A stretch of 12,993 bases of DNA, from positions 1 to 12,993 of the forward strand of contig JAFGRR010000202.1 in NCBI GenBank assembly GCA_016935035.1. The letters run 5' to 3'. Below the pieces are notes generated by a model. That model was not told where the DNA came from, made no database searches, and saw only the letters and a program-made list of their open reading frames with translations. Positions 11,756 through 12,993 of this stretch are shown piece after piece. Both the position numbers and the translations under genes were made by a program. The first letter of the stretch is position 1. Every line of letters begins with the position of its first letter. The DNA is from Phycisphaerae bacterium (GTDB taxonomy: Bacteria > Planctomycetota > Phycisphaerae > UBA1845 > Fen-1342).

Positions 11756-12993
11756 ATGGCCAAATCGTCAACACGCACACGCGGCAAGAAAAACTTGCAG
11801 GACGTCATCGAGAGCATCCCCGAGGACGAGGATTCCGTGAAGGTCGAAGAGACTGACACGGACGACGAATCCAAGTTCGTCGATGGGGAAGCCACCGACG
11901 AGGCGGCCGACACGCAGGACAAGAAGTCGTCCGACGACAAGCACGACAGGGGGGCCAAGAAGAGCGCCCCACGCCGCAAGAAACGCGGCGACGACCTGCC
12001 TGACGATGCGTCACAGCTTGATCGCGAGACCCACGAGAAGTACGAGCGCATCAAGCGCAGCGAGTTGCACATCACCGATTTGCAGAAGATGAGCGTCGCC
12101 GAACTGCATGAAGTCGCGAAGGACGAGCACGTCGAGGATTACGTCGGCCTCACCAAGCAGGACCTGATCTTCAACATCCTCAAACGCCGCATCAACCAGA
12201 ACGGCCTGCTCTACGGCGAGGGCGTGCTCGAGATTCTGCCCGACGGCTTCGGCTTCCTGCGCAGCCCCGAGTACAACTATCTCCCGTGCCCGGACGACAT
12301 CTACGTCAGCCCGTCGCAGATTCGCCGCTTTGGCCTGCGGAATGGCCACATCGTCGCCGGCCAGATTCGGCCGCCGAAGGAGTCCGAGCGTTACTTCGCG
12401 CTGCTGCGTGTTGAGGCGATCAACTACGAGGCGCCCGAGACGGTCACCGAAAAGACGAACTTCGAGGATCTCACGCCGCTGCACCCGAACGAACGGCTGT
12501 TCCTGGAGACCACCAAGGAAGAGCTGAACATGCGGATCGTCGATATGGTGACGCCGATCGGCAAGGGTCAGCGCATGCTGATCGTTGCTCCGCCGCGCAC
12601 CGGCAAGACGGTCCTGCTCCAGAAGATGGCGAACGCGATCTCGACCAACCACGAGGACGCCAAGGTCATCATCCTGCTGATCGACGAGCGGCCCGAGGAA
12701 GTGACCGAAATGCAGCGCGCGACGAAGGCCGAGGTCATCAGTTCGACCTTCGACGAGCCCGCCAGCCGGCACGTCCAGGTTGCCGAGATGGTGCTCGAAA
12801 AGGCGAAGCGCCTCGTCGAGTACGGCCACGACGTGGTCATCCTGCTCGACTCGATCACGCGTCTGGCCCGAGCGCACAACACCGAGGTCCCGCACTCAGG
12901 AAAGATCCTCACCGGTGGTGTCGACGCCAACGCGCTGCAAAAGCCCAAGCGTTTCTTCGGCGCCGCCCGCAACATCGAGGAGGGCGGCAGCCT
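11756..12993 (+). CDS. rho: Transcription termination factor Rho (3' end beyond window)
   Basis: The frame runs to the window edge, giving 412 residues of an RNA-dependent ATPase hexamer that terminates untranslated transcripts. Residues 1-105 are a low-complexity extension rich in Asp/Glu and Lys/Arg, absent in E. coli Rho. After it come the helical N-terminal subdomain (ELHITDLQKMSVAELHEVA, 103-121) and the RNA-binding OSB fold with DGFGFLRS (163-170). Next are Walker A APPRTGKT (278-285), IDERPEE (309-315) and LLDSITRLARA (363-373). The Q/R-loop stretch, with SGKILTGGVDANAL (381-394) and KRFFGAARN (398-406), completes the visible part. GGAG at 11744-11747 sits 8 bases before the ATG at 11756; an in-frame ATG at 11732 is less well placed. 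Confidence 0.97.
   Translation, partial: MAKSSTRTRGKKNLQDVIESIPEDEDSVKVEETDTDDESKFVDGEATDEAADTQDKKSSDDKHDRGAKKSAPRRKKRGDDLPDDASQLDRETHEKYERIKRSELHITDLQKMSVAELHEVAKDEHVEDYVGLTKQDLIFNILKRRINQNGLLYGEGVLEILPDGFGFLRSPEYNYLPCPDDIYVSPSQIRRFGLRNGHIVAGQIRPPKESERYFALLRVEAINYEAPETVTEKTNFEDLTPLHPNERLFLETTKEELNMRIVDMVTPIGKGQRMLIVAPPRTGKTVLLQKMANAISTNHEDAKVIILLIDERPEEVTEMQRATKAEVISSTFDEPASRHVQVAEMVLEKAKRLVEYGHDVVILLDSITRLARAHNTEVPHSGKILTGGVDANALQKPKRFFGAARNIEEGGS

Noticed and set aside
12011..12895. Minus-strand open frame of 294 codons
   Set aside because: Entirely antisense to rho, whose sense frame shows all Rho motifs.

Overview
The window is GC-rich bacterial chromosome (roughly 60-65% G+C by eye). 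The gene content, a Rho factor with a long charged N-terminal extension directly after coaE, and intergenic repeats of the 'AGCCCGA..CGGMAGCGAGGG' kind suggest a member of the Planctomycetota. That assignment is an inference; the window has no rRNA to confirm it.

Layout. At 1-138 is the 3' end of an unrecognised gene, followed by a small membrane-anchored protein (240-764; resembles DUF6584). On the minus strand, reading right to left, a promoter at 3097-3125 drives rpsP, trmD and rplS. The operon is closed by a hairpin-plus-T-tract terminator at 1360-1391, after which yraN (825-1199) has its own candidate promoter. rimM and rnhB, which often share this cluster in other bacteria, are not present here. 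The gaps on both sides of the operon hold six copies of a short CGGCCG-based hairpin repeat. Next is a minus-strand extended-SDR protein (3267-4229) whose catalytic Ser/Thr and Tyr are both replaced.

From 4434 to 6269 lies a small regulatory module: a TetR-family gene and an exported protein with two tandem copies of an unrecognised domain. Each gene is preceded by the same inverted repeat, GTAAG-N6-CTTAC, which strongly suggests one repressor controlling both. An MrfA/YprA-like helicase with a C-terminal cysteine cluster follows (6470-8821), then a structured intergenic region and trxA (9124-9468) with a near-consensus sigma70-type promoter. A pair of ~30-bp dispersed repeats flanks trxA.

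The right end has a minus-strand fusion of a B12-binding domain with a MeaB-like G-protein domain (9710-10816), divergent from coaE (11050-11658) and rho (11756 to the window edge). A perfect 20-bp palindrome lies in the meaB/coaE divergent region.

Most genes are ordinary housekeeping. The points most worth a second look are the B12-MeaB fusion without a mutase large domain, the TetR/two-operator module with its duplicated exported protein, the catalytically altered SDR, and the hairpin repeats around the ribosomal-protein operon. I found no CRISPR array, tRNA, rRNA, transposase or phage gene.
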